Positions 1-11,818 are shown, numbered from the stretch's first letter. The stretch: 64,000 bases of DNA from Cupriavidus necator (GCF_013141915.1 NZ_SROX01000003.1:1-64000); one strand, 5' to 3'. Numbers and translations: made by a program. Notes: a model not told the origin generated them from the letters alone.

Positions 1-257
1 CAATCGCTAGCCGGAAGCGAGAGCTTTCCCCTGCAGTTCGCGCCTTTGTTGAGGAGTCATTGTCTTGTGAAACTCGGTCATAGCATTGCCGTATTCAAGT
101 GACGGGCTTTTTCGGCTTGTCTCTCGCAGAGCAGGGTGGTCTTCGACTGGGTCTGCGGGCCGCAGCCGATCCTTCGGGCACCCGAGCACTGATTGATACC
201 GGCATCAATTGGGCGTCTAATGGCCCATAAGGCGGGCCGGAGTGGTCGAGAGGTTAT
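1..257. other. Intergenic stretch at left window edge
   Basis: No gene is called here. A minus-strand frame ending in a peptide with the words MTPQQRREL stops at about position 7, but it has no recognisable domain or ribosome site. The only clear signal is GAGAGG five bases before the start of the next gene at 258. Confidence 0.4.
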
Positions 258-3200
258 ATGCGCTGCACAAAATGTGGGTTCGAGAATCCCATAGCGGCAA
301 AATTCTGCGAAGAATGCGGCGCCAAGCTGACATGCGTCTGTCCACGCTGCGGCCACGAGTCGAGCCCAACAGCCAAGTATTGCAGTGAGTGTGGCGCGTC
401 TCTAAGTGCAACCCCGCTTGCGGAGTCTGCTGCCCCGGTTCATTACACGCCACCCCACTTGGCCGAGCGCATCCTGGCCGAACAGGCAACGCTGGAGGCC
501 AGGGGGGAGAGCGCGGGCGAGCGCAAAACGATCACGGCGCTGTTTGCCGACATGGCCGGATCGACTGCGTTGATCCACGACCTGGATCCCGAAGAAGCAC
601 GCCATCTCATTGACCCTGTGGTGGCACTTATGATGGAGGCCGTGCATCACTACGAGGGCTACGTCGCCAAGTCCCTGGGCGACGGGATCCTGGCGCTGTT
701 CGGTGCGCCGATTGCCCATGAGGACCATCCTCAGCGAGCGTTGTATGCGGCACTACGCATGCAGGACGCGATGCGCCGCCATGCCGACCGTGTTCGCCTG
801 GAACGGGGTATTGCACTGCAAATTCGGGTTGGCATTCACACGGGCGAAGTGGTGGTCCGCTCGATCCGCAAGGACGACCTGCGTACCGACTACGACCCGG
901 TGGGGCATACGATTCACATTGCATCCCGGATGGAGTCGATGGCCGCGCTCTCGTCCATCCTGGTGAGCGAATCGACATATCGATTGACCGATGGATACTT
1001 TGATTTCAAGGCATTGGGGGCGATTCAGGTCAAGGGAATCCCCAAGCCGCTCGATGTCTACGAGGTCCTGGGCCTCGGCCCGCTGCGGACCCGGCTGCAG
1101 GTGGCGGCACATCGGGGCCTGGCCCGGTTCGTGGGCCGCCAGGCTGAACTGGACCATATGCACCACGCGTTCAGGGAAGCGGCGGCGGGGCAGGGCCAGA
1201 TCGTCGGCGTGGTGGGCGAGGCCGGGATAGGGAAGTCACGACTGTTCCACGAGTTCAAGGCGCGTTCGCAGCGCGGCTGCCTTGTGCTGGAAACCTTCTC
1301 GGTTTCTCACGGCAGGGCCTTTGCCTATTTGCCGCTGATAGAACTCTTGAGGAATTACTTCCAGATTAATGCGCAGGATGAGGAGCGGGAGTGTCGGGAG
1401 AAGGTTACCGGTAGGGTCCTCACGCTTGAGCGCGGTCTGGAGGATCTGGTGCCCTACCTGCTCTATCTGCTAGGTATCAACGAGCAAGGCTCGGCGCTGG
1501 GCGACATGGACGCCAGTATCCGGCGCGAGCGTACCTTTGATGCGATCACGCGCCTGCTGGTGCGCGAAAGCCTGAATCAGCCGATCGAGCTCCTGTTCGA
1601 GGACCTGCAATGGCTGGACGCCGAGACGGAGGCGTTCCTCACATTCTTGGCGGAGCGCCTGGCGGATGCCCGCATCCTTCTCCTGGTGAACTACCGGCCC
1701 GAGTACCAACCGACTTGGGGCCCAAAGTGCCGCCACACCCAACTCGTGCTGGCGCCCTTGGGGCCGGCCGAAGCGCAGGGTTTGCTCAGTACCCTGTTGG
1801 GCGATGATCCCGGACTCGCCTCTCTCAAGCAGAGAATCCTGGAAAAGACCGAGGGCAATCCGTTTTTCATCGAGGAGGTAGTCCAGACACTGGCCGAGGA
1901 GAAGGCGCTGCTGGGCGTGCCCGGAAACTACCGAATCGAGAAGACGCCCGCCAGCTTGCACATTCCGACAACGGTGCAAGGGGTGCTCGCCGCCCGCATC
2001 GACCGGCTTCCCCTGGCGGAGAAGGCGCTGCTGCAAACGCTTGCGGTGATTGGCAAAGGGTTCCCTCTGAGCCTGATTCGGCAGGTTGTCGGGCAGCCGG
2101 AAGATGAGCTTCGTCGTTTACTATCCCGCCTCGAGACTGGCGAGTTCATCTACGAGCTGCCAGCCTTCCCTGAGGTGGAGTATTCGTTCAAGCACGGCCT
2201 TACGCAGGAGGTCGCCGGCCGCTCCCTGCTTACGGAGCAGCGCATTGCGCTACATGAACGCACGGCCCAAGCTATCGAGGCGTTCTACCCCTCCCGGTTG
2301 ATGGACTATTGCAGCGTACTGGCTCACCACTACAGCCTGAGCGGCAATATTCCGAAAGCGGTGCAATACCTGCACTGCGCGGGGCAACAGGCCCTCCAGC
2401 GCTCATCCAATTCTGAAGCGGTTCATCACCTGAACGCGGCCCTTGACCTGCTCAGGCGCCTGCCCGATTCGCCGGAACGGGGCCGCCAGGAACTCTCAGT
2501 GCAGGTTACGCTCGGGCCGGCCTTGATGGCGACGAGGGGTTACGCCGCCGCGGAGGTGGAAGCGACTTATACGCGCGCGCTCGCATTGTGTCGGCAGATT
2601 GGGGAAACTCCCCAACTTTTCCCGGTGCAACAGGGACTGCGGCTGATCTATCAGTTGCGAGCGGAGTACGAGACCGCAAGGGAAATAGGTGAGCAGTTCC
2701 TCCATGTTGCCCGGAATGCCCAGGATCCGGAACTGCTTGTGGAGGCCCATTGCGGACTTGGGGGGAGCGCATTCTGGCAAGGGGAGTTCGTTCCCGCCCG
2801 TGCTCATCAGGAGCAGGCGCTTGCCCTCTACGACCCCGAACTGCATCGTGCGCATGCTTTCATCTACGGTCTGGATCCGGGCGTCCGCGCCCTGGACTTC
2901 GCGGCTTTGAGTCTGTGGCAGCTGGGCTATCCGGATCAGGCCTGCAAAAAAAACCAAGAGGCACTTGCCCTGGCCCAAAAGATTTCCCACCCGCTTGGCT
3001 TGGCCTTCACGCTGGTCACCACGGCCATGTTTCGCCAGTTTCGACTTGAAGCGGGTTTGACCCGGGAGTACGCGGAGTCGGCAATCACGCTTTCGACCGA
3101 GCAGGGGTTTCCGCTGTACCGGGCTTGGGGAACCATCCTCCGGGGCTGGGCACTGGCAGAGCAGGGGCACGGCGAGGAGGGGATCGCTGAGATACTTCAG

Positions 3201-3677
3201 GGTCTGGAAGCCTACCAGGCCACAGGGGCGGCTCTGGGTCGGTCGTACTTTCTGGGGCTGCTTGCCGCAGCCTACGGGCACGCCGGACAGGTGCAGGCTG
3301 GGCTGAAAGCGCTGGACCGGGCGCTCTCGGTAGTGGAGGGGACGGGAGAGGGTTATTACGAGGCGGAACTGCATCGCCTCAAGGGAGAATTGACCCTTCG
3401 TCATCAGGGTGGTCAGTCTAAGGAGTCGCCGGGGCTACAGGAAGCAGAAGCGTGCTTTCATCAGGCAATTGCAGTGGCGCGCCACCGCGGTGCAAAATCT
3501 CCTGAGCTTCGCGCCATACTGAGCCTGGCTCGTCTTTGGCAACAACAGGGCCAGCGGGAGCCAGCCTTGCACATCTTGACTGAGATTCATGGCTTCTTCA
3601 CCGAGGGGTTCGAGACTGCCGACTTGAGCCAAGCGAAAGCGCTGCTTGACGAATTGGCGCAGATCGATGGGCCATAG
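258..3677 (+). CDS. Zinc-ribbon / class III nucleotidyl cyclase / ATPase / TPR signalling protein
   Basis: A 1139-residue multidomain protein. Residues 1-50 hold two zinc ribbons (CTKC...CEEC and CPRC...CSEC). Residues about 90-270 form a class III adenylate/guanylate cyclase homology domain, with the metal-binding region FADMAGST and the loop GDGILALFG. An AAA/NACHT-like ATPase follows, with P-loop GEAGIGKS near residue 318 and Walker-B-like LLFEDLQWLD. The C-terminal half is helical TPR-like repeat sequence. This architecture is common in Burkholderiales and Rhizobiales; the signal sensed and the product made (cAMP, or none) are unknown. The start at 258 is supported by GAGAGG five bases upstream. 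No signal peptide is seen, so it is probably cytosolic. Confidence 0.88.
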   Translation: MRCTKCGFENPIAAKFCEECGAKLTCVCPRCGHESSPTAKYCSECGASLSATPLAESAAPVHYTPPHLAERILAEQATLEARGESAGERKTITALFADMAGSTALIHDLDPEEARHLIDPVVALMMEAVHHYEGYVAKSLGDGILALFGAPIAHEDHPQRALYAALRMQDAMRRHADRVRLERGIALQIRVGIHTGEVVVRSIRKDDLRTDYDPVGHTIHIASRMESMAALSSILVSESTYRLTDGYFDFKALGAIQVKGIPKPLDVYEVLGLGPLRTRLQVAAHRGLARFVGRQAELDHMHHAFREAAAGQGQIVGVVGEAGIGKSRLFHEFKARSQRGCLVLETFSVSHGRAFAYLPLIELLRNYFQINAQDEERECREKVTGRVLTLERGLEDLVPYLLYLLGINEQGSALGDMDASIRRERTFDAITRLLVRESLNQPIELLFEDLQWLDAETEAFLTFLAERLADARILLLVNYRPEYQPTWGPKCRHTQLVLAPLGPAEAQGLLSTLLGDDPGLASLKQRILEKTEGNPFFIEEVVQTLAEEKALLGVPGNYRIEKTPASLHIPTTVQGVLAARIDRLPLAEKALLQTLAVIGKGFPLSLIRQVVGQPEDELRRLLSRLETGEFIYELPAFPEVEYSFKHGLTQEVAGRSLLTEQRIALHERTAQAIEAFYPSRLMDYCSVLAHHYSLSGNIPKAVQYLHCAGQQALQRSSNSEAVHHLNAALDLLRRLPDSPERGRQELSVQVTLGPALMATRGYAAAEVEATYTRALALCRQIGETPQLFPVQQGLRLIYQLRAEYETAREIGEQFLHVARNAQDPELLVEAHCGLGGSAFWQGEFVPARAHQEQALALYDPELHRAHAFIYGLDPGVRALDFAALSLWQLGYPDQACKKNQEALALAQKISHPLGLAFTLVTTAMFRQFRLEAGLTREYAESAITLSTEQGFPLYRAWGTILRGWALAEQGHGEEGIAEILQGLEAYQATGAALGRSYFLGLLAAAYGHAGQVQAGLKALDRALSVVEGTGEGYYEAELHRLKGELTLRHQGGQSKESPGLQEAEACFHQAIAVARHRGAKSPELRAILSLARLWQQQGQREPALHILTEIHGFFTEGFETADLSQAKALLDELAQIDGP

Positions 3678-3874
3678 CGGGAATAGGTTTGATGCGCAAC
3701 TGAACGTTGCGTCACGCGCAAAGGCAGCTTTTTGTACAAGATGGTCCGTGCTGGCAAGCTGACTTCCCGCTTATCGGCTTATCGTTGCGTGGGACGCAAA
3801 GCAATTACCCAGATCAGCTGGATTGTCATGTCTGTGTGGCGGCTCCAAAGTATAGCCATCACATGGAGATGCTC

Positions 3875-5065
3875 ATGGACACCCAGCTCACACCCACTCC
3901 CCGCCCTGCCCACCCGGCGCGCCGGGCTCTGATTATCGGTGGTTCGCTCGGCGGCCTTTTCGTGGGCAATCTGCTTCGCCGCATAGGCTGGAACGTCGAC
4001 ATATATGAGCGTTCCGCCCATGATCTCGACAGCCGCGGCGGCGGCATTGTCCTGCAACCGGATGTGGTCGAGGTCTTCCGCCGTACCGGCGTTGACCTGA
4101 GTACCGTCGACCTTGGCGTGCGTTCCGCACATCGCACGGTCTTTCACCCGGACGGCTCGATCCAGTCCAAGCAATACGCTCCCCAGACTCAGACGTCCTG
4201 GTCGCTGATCTATACAACTCTGAAAGCGGCCTTCGGCGATGCAAATTACCATCGGGCGAAGACCCTGTCGCGGATCGAGCAGGATCAGCAAGCCGGCACT
4301 GTCACGGCATATTTCGCTGATGGCTCTAGCGAAACCGGTGACCTGCTAATTGGCGCCGACGGCGGCAATTCGGCGGTACGCCAACAGTTCTGGCCGGACC
4401 GCGTGCCAACCTACGCCGGGTATCTCGCCTGGCGCGGACTTGTTCCTGAGGACGAGATGCCGTCGACTGCGCGGGAAATGCTGCTTGGCGATTTCGGCTT
4501 TGCCAACAATACGGGTTCGCATATCCTGGGCTATCTAGTGCCGGGCGAGAACAATGATGTGCGTCCGGGACACAGGCTCTACAACTGGGTCTGGTACCGC
4601 GTTGCTGACAATCGCCTGCTAGGCGAGATCATGACTGACCGAGAAGGTCACCGTCGGGGCTACTCCATTCCCGAGGGAATGCTAGATGAACGTTGGCTGG
4701 CTCATATCCAGCGCGATGCCAGAGCGCTACTGCCACCGCCTTTCCGCGACATCGTTGAAGCGACAGCCCAGCCCTTTGCCCAGGCTATCCGCGATCTGGT
4801 GTCCGAGCACATGGTGTCGGGCAGGGTTGTCATATTGGGCGACGCCGCGTCGATCCCCCGCCCCCACACGGCGGCCAGCACCTCCAAGGCCGCAGCGAAT
4901 GCGCTGGCCCTGGCCGATGCGTTGCAAGGCTCGCCGGATGATGTGCCGGCAGCGTTGGCGCGTTGGGAACCCGAGCAGATCGCGATTGGCAAGGTGCTTC
5001 GCCGACAAGGCGTAGAGGCTGGAAACTATCTGCTTTTTCATCGACGCGCCGCGGTAAGTGGTTGA
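3875..5065 (+). CDS. FAD-dependent aromatic-ring monooxygenase (DHPH-like)
   Basis: A 396-residue flavoprotein hydroxylase. The N-terminal Rossmann motif GGSLGGLFVGNLLRRIG binds the ADP part of FAD. SRGGGIVLQP and the second FAD motif GDAASIPRPHTAAST, which carries the GD pair contacting ribityl, place it near 2,6-dihydroxypyridine 3-hydroxylase-type group A monooxygenases; the substrate is unknown. The start at 3875 fits GGAG at 3865-3868; an in-frame ATG at 3863 is less likely. It stands alone between the cyclase-like gene and glnS. A clear paralogue lies at 11819-13021, so one copy probably arose by duplication or separate acquisition. Confidence 0.85.
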   Translation: MDTQLTPTPRPAHPARRALIIGGSLGGLFVGNLLRRIGWNVDIYERSAHDLDSRGGGIVLQPDVVEVFRRTGVDLSTVDLGVRSAHRTVFHPDGSIQSKQYAPQTQTSWSLIYTTLKAAFGDANYHRAKTLSRIEQDQQAGTVTAYFADGSSETGDLLIGADGGNSAVRQQFWPDRVPTYAGYLAWRGLVPEDEMPSTAREMLLGDFGFANNTGSHILGYLVPGENNDVRPGHRLYNWVWYRVADNRLLGEIMTDREGHRRGYSIPEGMLDERWLAHIQRDARALLPPPFRDIVEATAQPFAQAIRDLVSEHMVSGRVVILGDAASIPRPHTAASTSKAAANALALADALQGSPDDVPAALARWEPEQIAIGKVLRRQGVEAGNYLLFHRRAAVSG

Positions 5066-5239
5066 ATTCACGTCAGACTAGGCCCGTTGGTTCCAAGCGT
5101 CTATTGGACCAAGGCATGCGGACCAGTCGGTGGTCTTGGCCAACAAGGGAAGAGAGGCCTCCTGCGCCAGGCGGTCTCTCAAGCTAGACTCAGATAGTCC
5201 GCCCCGAGCATTCGAAGCCGCACCCGTTGCGGCACCACC

Positions 5240-6985
5240 ATGAGCCAAGCCAAATCCAGCGACACGCCAGTCGCCTCCAACTTTCTGCGCAGCATCATCG
5301 ATCAGGATCTCGCCGCTGGCACGTACGCCGGTCGCGGGGACGTGCAAGGCGATCTGCTGCCGACGGTCATCACCCGCTTCCCGCCCGAGCCCAATGGATA
5401 TCTCCACATCGGTCACGCCAAGAGCATCGTCCTGAATTTCGGCCTGGCGCGCGACTACGGCGGCCGCTGCCATCTGCGCTTTGACGATACCAACCCGGTC
5501 AAGGAAGACCTCGAATACGTCGACGCGATTATCGATGCCGTACGCTGGCTCGGCTTTTCCTGGGACAACGGACAGCCCGGCGGCTCGCCGTACTTGTATT
5601 ACGCCAGTGACTACTTCGATCAGCTCTATGCTTTTGCTGAGACGCTGATCGAGCGCGGTGTCGCCTACGTGGACAGCCAGAGCGCCGAGCAGATTGCCGC
5701 CAACCGTGGCAACTTCTCCGAGCCGGGCAAGCCGTCGCCGTATCGCGACCGCAGCGTCGAAGAGAATCTGCAACTCTTCCGTGATATGCGCGCCGGCAAG
5801 TACCAGGATGGCGAGCATGTGCTGCGCGCGAAGATCGATATGGCGGCGCCGAACGTCGTGATGCGCGATCCGGTGCTGTACCGCATCCGCCACGCGCGCC
5901 ACTACCGGACTGGCGACAGGTGGTGCATCTACCCGATGTACGACATGACGCAATGCATTTCCGATGCGCTGGAGAACATCACCCATTCGCTGTGCACGCT
6001 CGAGTTCGAGAACAACCGCCCGCTCTATGACTGGGTGTTGGAACACCTGCGGAACGCCGGCATATTCCACGATCCGCTGCCGCACCAGTATGAATTCGCC
6101 CGCCTGAACCTGACCTATGCCATCACCAGCAAGCGCAAGCTCAAGCAGCTGGTGGACGAGCAACGCGTGGGCGGCTGGGATGATCCGCGCATGCCGACCA
6201 TCGTGGGCATGCGCCGGCGCGGCTACACACCGGACGCCATCCAGCTTTTCTGCGATCGCTTGGGGGTGGCCAAGGCTGACAGCTGGATCGACATGAGCAC
6301 GCTCGAAGGCGCCGTGCGGGATGACCTGGATGCCCGCGCCGCCCGCGGCGTGGCTGTGCTTGAGCCGCTCAAGCTGATCCTGGACAACTACCCCGAAGGC
6401 CAGGCCGAGGAGTGCTCGGCACCGGTCCATCCGAAGAAGCCGGAACTGGGCAAGCGCGTGTTCCCGCTCTCGCGCGAGCTGTGGATCGAGCGCGAGGACT
6501 TCAACCAGGCCCCGCCGAAGGGCTATTTCCGGCTGTTCCCGGGCAACAAGGTGCGCCTGAAGTACGGCTACGTGATCGAGTGCACCGGCGTAGACAAGGA
6601 CGCCGACGGCAACGTCGTGGCCGTGCATGCCAACTACCTGCCCGACACCAAGAGCGGCACGCCGGGCGCCGACAGCGTCAAGGTCAAGGGCGTGATCCAC
6701 TGGGTCAGCGCCGCCGCGGCCTACGAGTGCGAAGTGCGCCTGTACGACCGCCTGTTCAATGACCCGAACCCGGATGCCGGCGGCAAGAACTTCCTCGAGG
6801 CCCTGAACCCGGACTCCAAGAAGGTCATCACGGCCTACCTGGAACCGAGCCTGCGCGAGGCAAAGCCGGAAGACCGCTTCCAGTTCGAGCGCCACGGCTA
6901 CTTCGTCGCCGATCGCGTCGATTCGCAGCCGGGCAAGCCGGTCTTCAACCGCATCGTCGGGCTGAAGGACAGCTGGGGCAGGTAA
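5240..6985 (+). CDS. glnS: Glutaminyl-tRNA synthetase
   Basis: A class I aminoacyl-tRNA synthetase that charges tRNA-Gln with glutamine using ATP. The catalytic core shows PPEPNGYLHIGHAKS (HIGH motif, about residues 50-65) and the KMSKS equivalent ITSKRKL near residue 300. It is followed by the two beta-barrel anticodon-binding domains (VFPLSRELWIEREDF onward). At 581 residues it is close to the usual bacterial length. A strong long open frame on the opposite strand is only a shadow of its high-GC codon use. Confidence 0.97.
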   Translation: MSQAKSSDTPVASNFLRSIIDQDLAAGTYAGRGDVQGDLLPTVITRFPPEPNGYLHIGHAKSIVLNFGLARDYGGRCHLRFDDTNPVKEDLEYVDAIIDAVRWLGFSWDNGQPGGSPYLYYASDYFDQLYAFAETLIERGVAYVDSQSAEQIAANRGNFSEPGKPSPYRDRSVEENLQLFRDMRAGKYQDGEHVLRAKIDMAAPNVVMRDPVLYRIRHARHYRTGDRWCIYPMYDMTQCISDALENITHSLCTLEFENNRPLYDWVLEHLRNAGIFHDPLPHQYEFARLNLTYAITSKRKLKQLVDEQRVGGWDDPRMPTIVGMRRRGYTPDAIQLFCDRLGVAKADSWIDMSTLEGAVRDDLDARAARGVAVLEPLKLILDNYPEGQAEECSAPVHPKKPELGKRVFPLSRELWIEREDFNQAPPKGYFRLFPGNKVRLKYGYVIECTGVDKDADGNVVAVHANYLPDTKSGTPGADSVKVKGVIHWVSAAAAYECEVRLYDRLFNDPNPDAGGKNFLEALNPDSKKVITAYLEPSLREAKPEDRFQFERHGYFVADRVDSQPGKPVFNRIVGLKDSWGR

Positions 6986-6992
6986 GCGCCGA

Positions 6993-7028
6993 GGAGACCA
7001 CTACGGCTTCGCTCGAGGGGGGGTCTCC
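6993..7028. terminator. Possible bidirectional terminator hairpin
   Basis: GGAGACC (6993-6999) and GGTCTCC (7022-7028) pair across a 22-base loop between the convergent ends of glnS and the lipoyl-E3 gene. There is no U tract, so termination activity is uncertain. Confidence 0.35.
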
Positions 7029-7055
7029 GCCCCGAGCGCCCTGTTGAGCGCAGCG

Positions 7056-8852
<1,797 letters not shown>

Positions 8853-8961
8853 GTGCTCTTCCCTTGTTTTTTGCGTGGCGAGGGTTTTTCAGTTTAGGCG
8901 AGCTTACCCTTGACGGGTAGCGACTTGTCTCGGAGGAGTGATCTCAGCCGCGATGCCCGCT

Positions 8962-9654
8962 CTAGGCCGTCAATGTCCGCTGAAATCTCCTCATGCTCTG
9001 CGCTATCTGTGAGACGTACTGGTCCGAAATGCCGCGGTCCGCCAGGGCTGTGTCGAGTCCCAGTATGTAGTCCGCATTAGATCCGAATACACCGGCTGCC
9101 TTCGCCGCAAGCCGTGCAACGGTAGGTACCGATGCATCGGCTTCATAAAGCGCCTGTTCGGTGTTCGCGGCAAAGACAATGGCCTGCACCTTCTCGCCAT
9201 TTTCGAGCACCAGCGGGTTCCAGATCGGCCGATACACTCCGCTGCACATCTCCCTTGCCCACAGGAGGCGCAATTCGTTCAGCGCCTGATCGTCGGGCAG
9301 CCGGTACGCAACCCCTTGCGTATTCCCGCCAGGTTCCAAGCCAAGCACGCGCCCCGGCTGCTCCGGCGTACCACGCGCAGATATGGAGCGAATGCAGAAG
9401 CTGCGGCGCCATCCTTCGAGTGTGGCAGTCCGGTGCTCGTCGAAGGCGATCAATGGGTTCCAGATTAACGAACCATAGGCGAAGACCCAAATCGAACCAG
9501 CGAGGCGCGCATTGAGCGTTGCATTAAGCGATTGCTCGAGAGCAGCGTCGGTCCACGACAGGTCAGCAGGCATGGCAAGTCTGCTGCGGATACTGCCGTC
9601 GACAAGATCTTTTCGGGTCAGATTGCCCATGGGGTGCATTTCACGGAGAGTCAT
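8962..9654 (-). CDS. chaC: ChaC-like gamma-glutamylcyclotransferase
   Basis: A 230-residue protein with the family fingerprint VFAYGSLIWNP near residue 58, followed by LEGWRRSFCIRS and RVLGLEPGG. ChaC enzymes cleave glutathione to 5-oxoproline and Cys-Gly in the cytosol. It lies 109 bp upstream of the lipoyl-E3 gene in the same direction and could be co-transcribed. The start is uncertain: no clear ribosome site precedes 9654, and in-frame Met codons occur at 9639 and 9630. The nearby glutathione transferases and DsbA-like proteins fit a thiol-redox theme. Confidence 0.87.
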   Translation of the reverse strand: MTLREMHPMGNLTRKDLVDGSIRSRLAMPADLSWTDAALEQSLNATLNARLAGSIWVFAYGSLIWNPLIAFDEHRTATLEGWRRSFCIRSISARGTPEQPGRVLGLEPGGNTQGVAYRLPDDQALNELRLLWAREMCSGVYRPIWNPLVLENGEKVQAIVFAANTEQALYEADASVPTVARLAAKAAGVFGSNADYILGLDTALADRGISDQYVSQIAQSMRRFQRTLTA

Positions 9655-9792
9655 GGCAGCCGGCTGGCAACTTCTGCCGCGGAGAGCAGCCAGTATGGCC
9701 AGTTGGAACTTGGGACTTTCGCCGTGCCCTTGCTTGGAGATGCGGACACCCGGGGGCAGTGTCTTTCATAAGGACACTGCCCGCATTCGATC

Positions 9793-10161
9793 TCAGGCTG
9801 CCCCGACTTGGTCCTTGCCCGGAGTCCATGCCGTCCCTCGCACCAGTTTGCGTCCAAAGCGGTGCAGCAGGTGCGGAAAATCGGCCAGGGTCGCTGCCTG
9901 ACGGTCCGCTTCACTGATTAGTTCCAGCCGGACGGCGTCGCCGGCGCGCGGGTCTACGCTAAGGGTTATCTGGTCCCCGCGCCGCAGCAGCAGGTCTTCG
10001 CCACTATCGAGCCAGTAGTCCTCTGGATCACCTTCGCGTGTCATCCACAGGTCGGTACCTGCGGCCTCGTCCACGTGGAGGCGCTGTGCCGCATGTATCG
10101 ACAGCGTGGTAACTTCGCCAGGCCTCAGGGCGAACTCTGTCTTTGTGAGAAAAGCTTGCAT
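9793..10161 (-). CDS. DUF2917 family protein
   Basis: A 122-residue protein of a family frequent in Burkholderiaceae with no known function. It is mostly beta-strand, with the pattern LRPGEVTTLSIHAAQRLHV, then LWMTREGDPEDYWLDSGE and LLLRRGDQITL, which suggests a small cupin-like fold (inference). The start at 10161 is set by AGGAGA six to eleven bases upstream; the open frame extends further but without another site. A degraded copy of its last ~20 codons is found at 33574-33660. Confidence 0.72.
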   Translation of the reverse strand: MQAFLTKTEFALRPGEVTTLSIHAAQRLHVDEAAGTDLWMTREGDPEDYWLDSGEDLLLRRGDQITLSVDPRAGDAVRLELISEADRQAATLADFPHLLHRFGRKLVRGTAWTPGKDQVGAA

Positions 10162-10465
10162 GATGGATCTCCTGTCCGCCCCCTGTGGCGTTGTTGCCGG
10201 AGCTGTGCTGCGTCCATTCTGACTAGACAATCAAGGGGCGGAAAAGCAGAAAAGTTGGTGCGCCGGTCAAGCGAATTCTAGAGATCGCTCGGCCGCTGGC
10301 AAAACGAAATATGTTTCCAGTTGTTGATAATTTTCCTCACATAAAAAAGTGCTCGTGCGATTGGGGAACGAGGAGAGAATGGGCCTGTGGCAGTGCCAAA
10401 ACGTGGCGCCCTTCCGCGTACAGGCCGACGTCCACTCAATCAATCCCCGTATCTGCTTGTCCAGC
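10162..10465. other. Intergenic, no gene seen
   Basis: The upstream region of the DUF2917 gene and the downstream region of the old yellow enzyme. Its middle is AT-richer (about 10300-10350) and could hold the DUF2917 promoter. No convincing coding or RNA feature was recognised. Confidence 0.4.
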
Positions 10466-11578
10466 TCATGCCGCTGTCGGATAGTCGATGTAGCCGTTGG
10501 CACCGCCGCCAAAGAAGGAACTGGCATCGGGCGTGTTCAAGGCGAGGTTCTCCTTCAGGCGTACCGGCAGATCCGGATTGGCAATAAACGGGCGGCCAAA
10601 GGCAATGATGTCGGCGCGGCCGCTGGCCAGTGCGCGTTCCGCGCTCTCACTGTCGTAGCCGCCGGCGAGCATCAGCACGCCGCTGTATTCCGCACGCAGG
10701 AGCCGGATGATCGCGTCCCAGCGGGGATCGAAGTTCTCGTCCTTGACGGTCCCGACCATCGCAGGCTCGACCAGGTGCAGGTAGGCCAGCTTGCGGCTGT
10801 TGAGCTGCCGGACGATAAAGCCGAAGGTAGCCTCGGGCGTATCGTCGCCCATGCCCATGAAGCGGCCCATGGGCGTTAGCCGTACCGAAACGCGTGACGA
10901 GCCAATTTCCGCGCTGATGGCGTCAACCACCTCCAGAAGCAAACGGGCTCGATTCTCGATCGTGCCGCCGTAGGCGTCGGTGCGCTTGTTGCTGTTGGAG
11001 TTGATGAACTGGTCGAGCAGATACCCGTTGCCGGCATGAATCTCGACCCCGTCCATCCCCGCAGCGATGGCGTTGAGGGCTGCCTTCCGGTAGTCCTCGA
11101 CGATGTCGCGAATTCCGCTGTCAGTCAGTTCCTGAGGAACAGGAACATCGCCCCAGACGCCGTTGCCATGCTCGTCGATGATGAATGTCTTGCCAGGAAC
11201 CGGCAGGGCACTGGGCGCGACAGGCAGCGCCCCATTCGGCTGGAAGACCGGGTGCGACACGCGTCCAACATGCCAGAGTTGCAGGAAGATCGTGCCGCCC
11301 TCGTTGTGAACCGCTTTGCTGACGGCCTGCCAGGCCTCGACCTGCTCCTCGGTGTGAATTCCCGGTGTCCAGGCGTAGCCCTGGCCTTGCTGGGAAATCT
11401 GGGTTGCCTCGGTGACGATAAGCGCCGCGCCGGCGCGCTGGCGGTAATACTCGACGTTCATCGCGGTCGGGAGGTTGCCCGGCTGGCCGGCACGCGAACG
11501 GGTCAGCGGTGCCATGGCGACACGGTGGGCCAGGGTGTGGTTGCCGAGACGAATCGGATTGAAGAGATGCTTGGTCAT
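10466..11578 (-). CDS. nemA: Old yellow enzyme family reductase (NemA-like)
   Basis: A 370-residue FMN-dependent NAD(P)H:alkene oxidoreductase of the N-ethylmaleimide reductase type. Motifs: LFNPIRLGNHTLAHRVAMAPLTRSRA at the N terminus (shown in part as LFNPIRLGN and MAPLTRSRA), LWHVGRVSHP with the flavin-contacting region, the active-site pair in EIHAGNGYLLDQF with NSNKRTDAYGG, and FMN-phosphate binding FGRPFIANPDL. It ends in GYIDYPTAA. It probably reduces activated alkenes or nitro-compounds. It lies directly downstream, same strand, of the second FAD monooxygenase with a 240-bp gap. Confidence 0.92.
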   Translation of the reverse strand: MTKHLFNPIRLGNHTLAHRVAMAPLTRSRAGQPGNLPTAMNVEYYRQRAGAALIVTEATQISQQGQGYAWTPGIHTEEQVEAWQAVSKAVHNEGGTIFLQLWHVGRVSHPVFQPNGALPVAPSALPVPGKTFIIDEHGNGVWGDVPVPQELTDSGIRDIVEDYRKAALNAIAAGMDGVEIHAGNGYLLDQFINSNSNKRTDAYGGTIENRARLLLEVVDAISAEIGSSRVSVRLTPMGRFMGMGDDTPEATFGFIVRQLNSRKLAYLHLVEPAMVGTVKDENFDPRWDAIIRLLRAEYSGVLMLAGGYDSESAERALASGRADIIAFGRPFIANPDLPVRLKENLALNTPDASSFFGGGANGYIDYPTAA

Positions 11579-11660
11579 GGTGGTTTTCCTGTAGTCGGAA
11601 TGGATCGATCAGCGGGAGACTGTTCGTGCTCTGCTTGCGCTTGAATCTCGTTCGAGATTT

Positions 11661-11760
11661 CCTAAAGGTTAGGCGCCAACCTGTTTGAAGAGAATCGGAG
11701 TGCGACGCAAGATTGCGTTGCGTGGGCAGCAATCCGGAAGCTGTGTGTGGCCAAGGAGGA
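11661..11760 (-). mobile_element. IS110-type remnant (3' tail)
   Basis: About 85 bases starting AAAGGTTAGGCGCCAA and continuing to GCAAGATTGCGTTGCG match the tail of the degraded IS110 transposase at 33678-33770, in the same orientation. No open frame survives. A perfect 7-bp inverted repeat, AATCTCG-TT-CGAGATT, lies just to its left (11644-11659). Confidence 0.5.
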
Positions 11761-11818
11761 CAGCCACGACAGACGGCCACGCCCTGTGGGGCATCTCCGT
11801 CTGTCGAAGCATGTGGAT

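Noticed and set aside
2496..3404. 302-codon frame opposite the cyclase/TPR gene
   Set aside because: Shadow frame in GC-rich TPR coding sequence with no domain.
5078..6895. 605-codon open frame opposite glnS
   Set aside because: It mirrors glnS codon bias; the peptide has no domain and glnS is certain.
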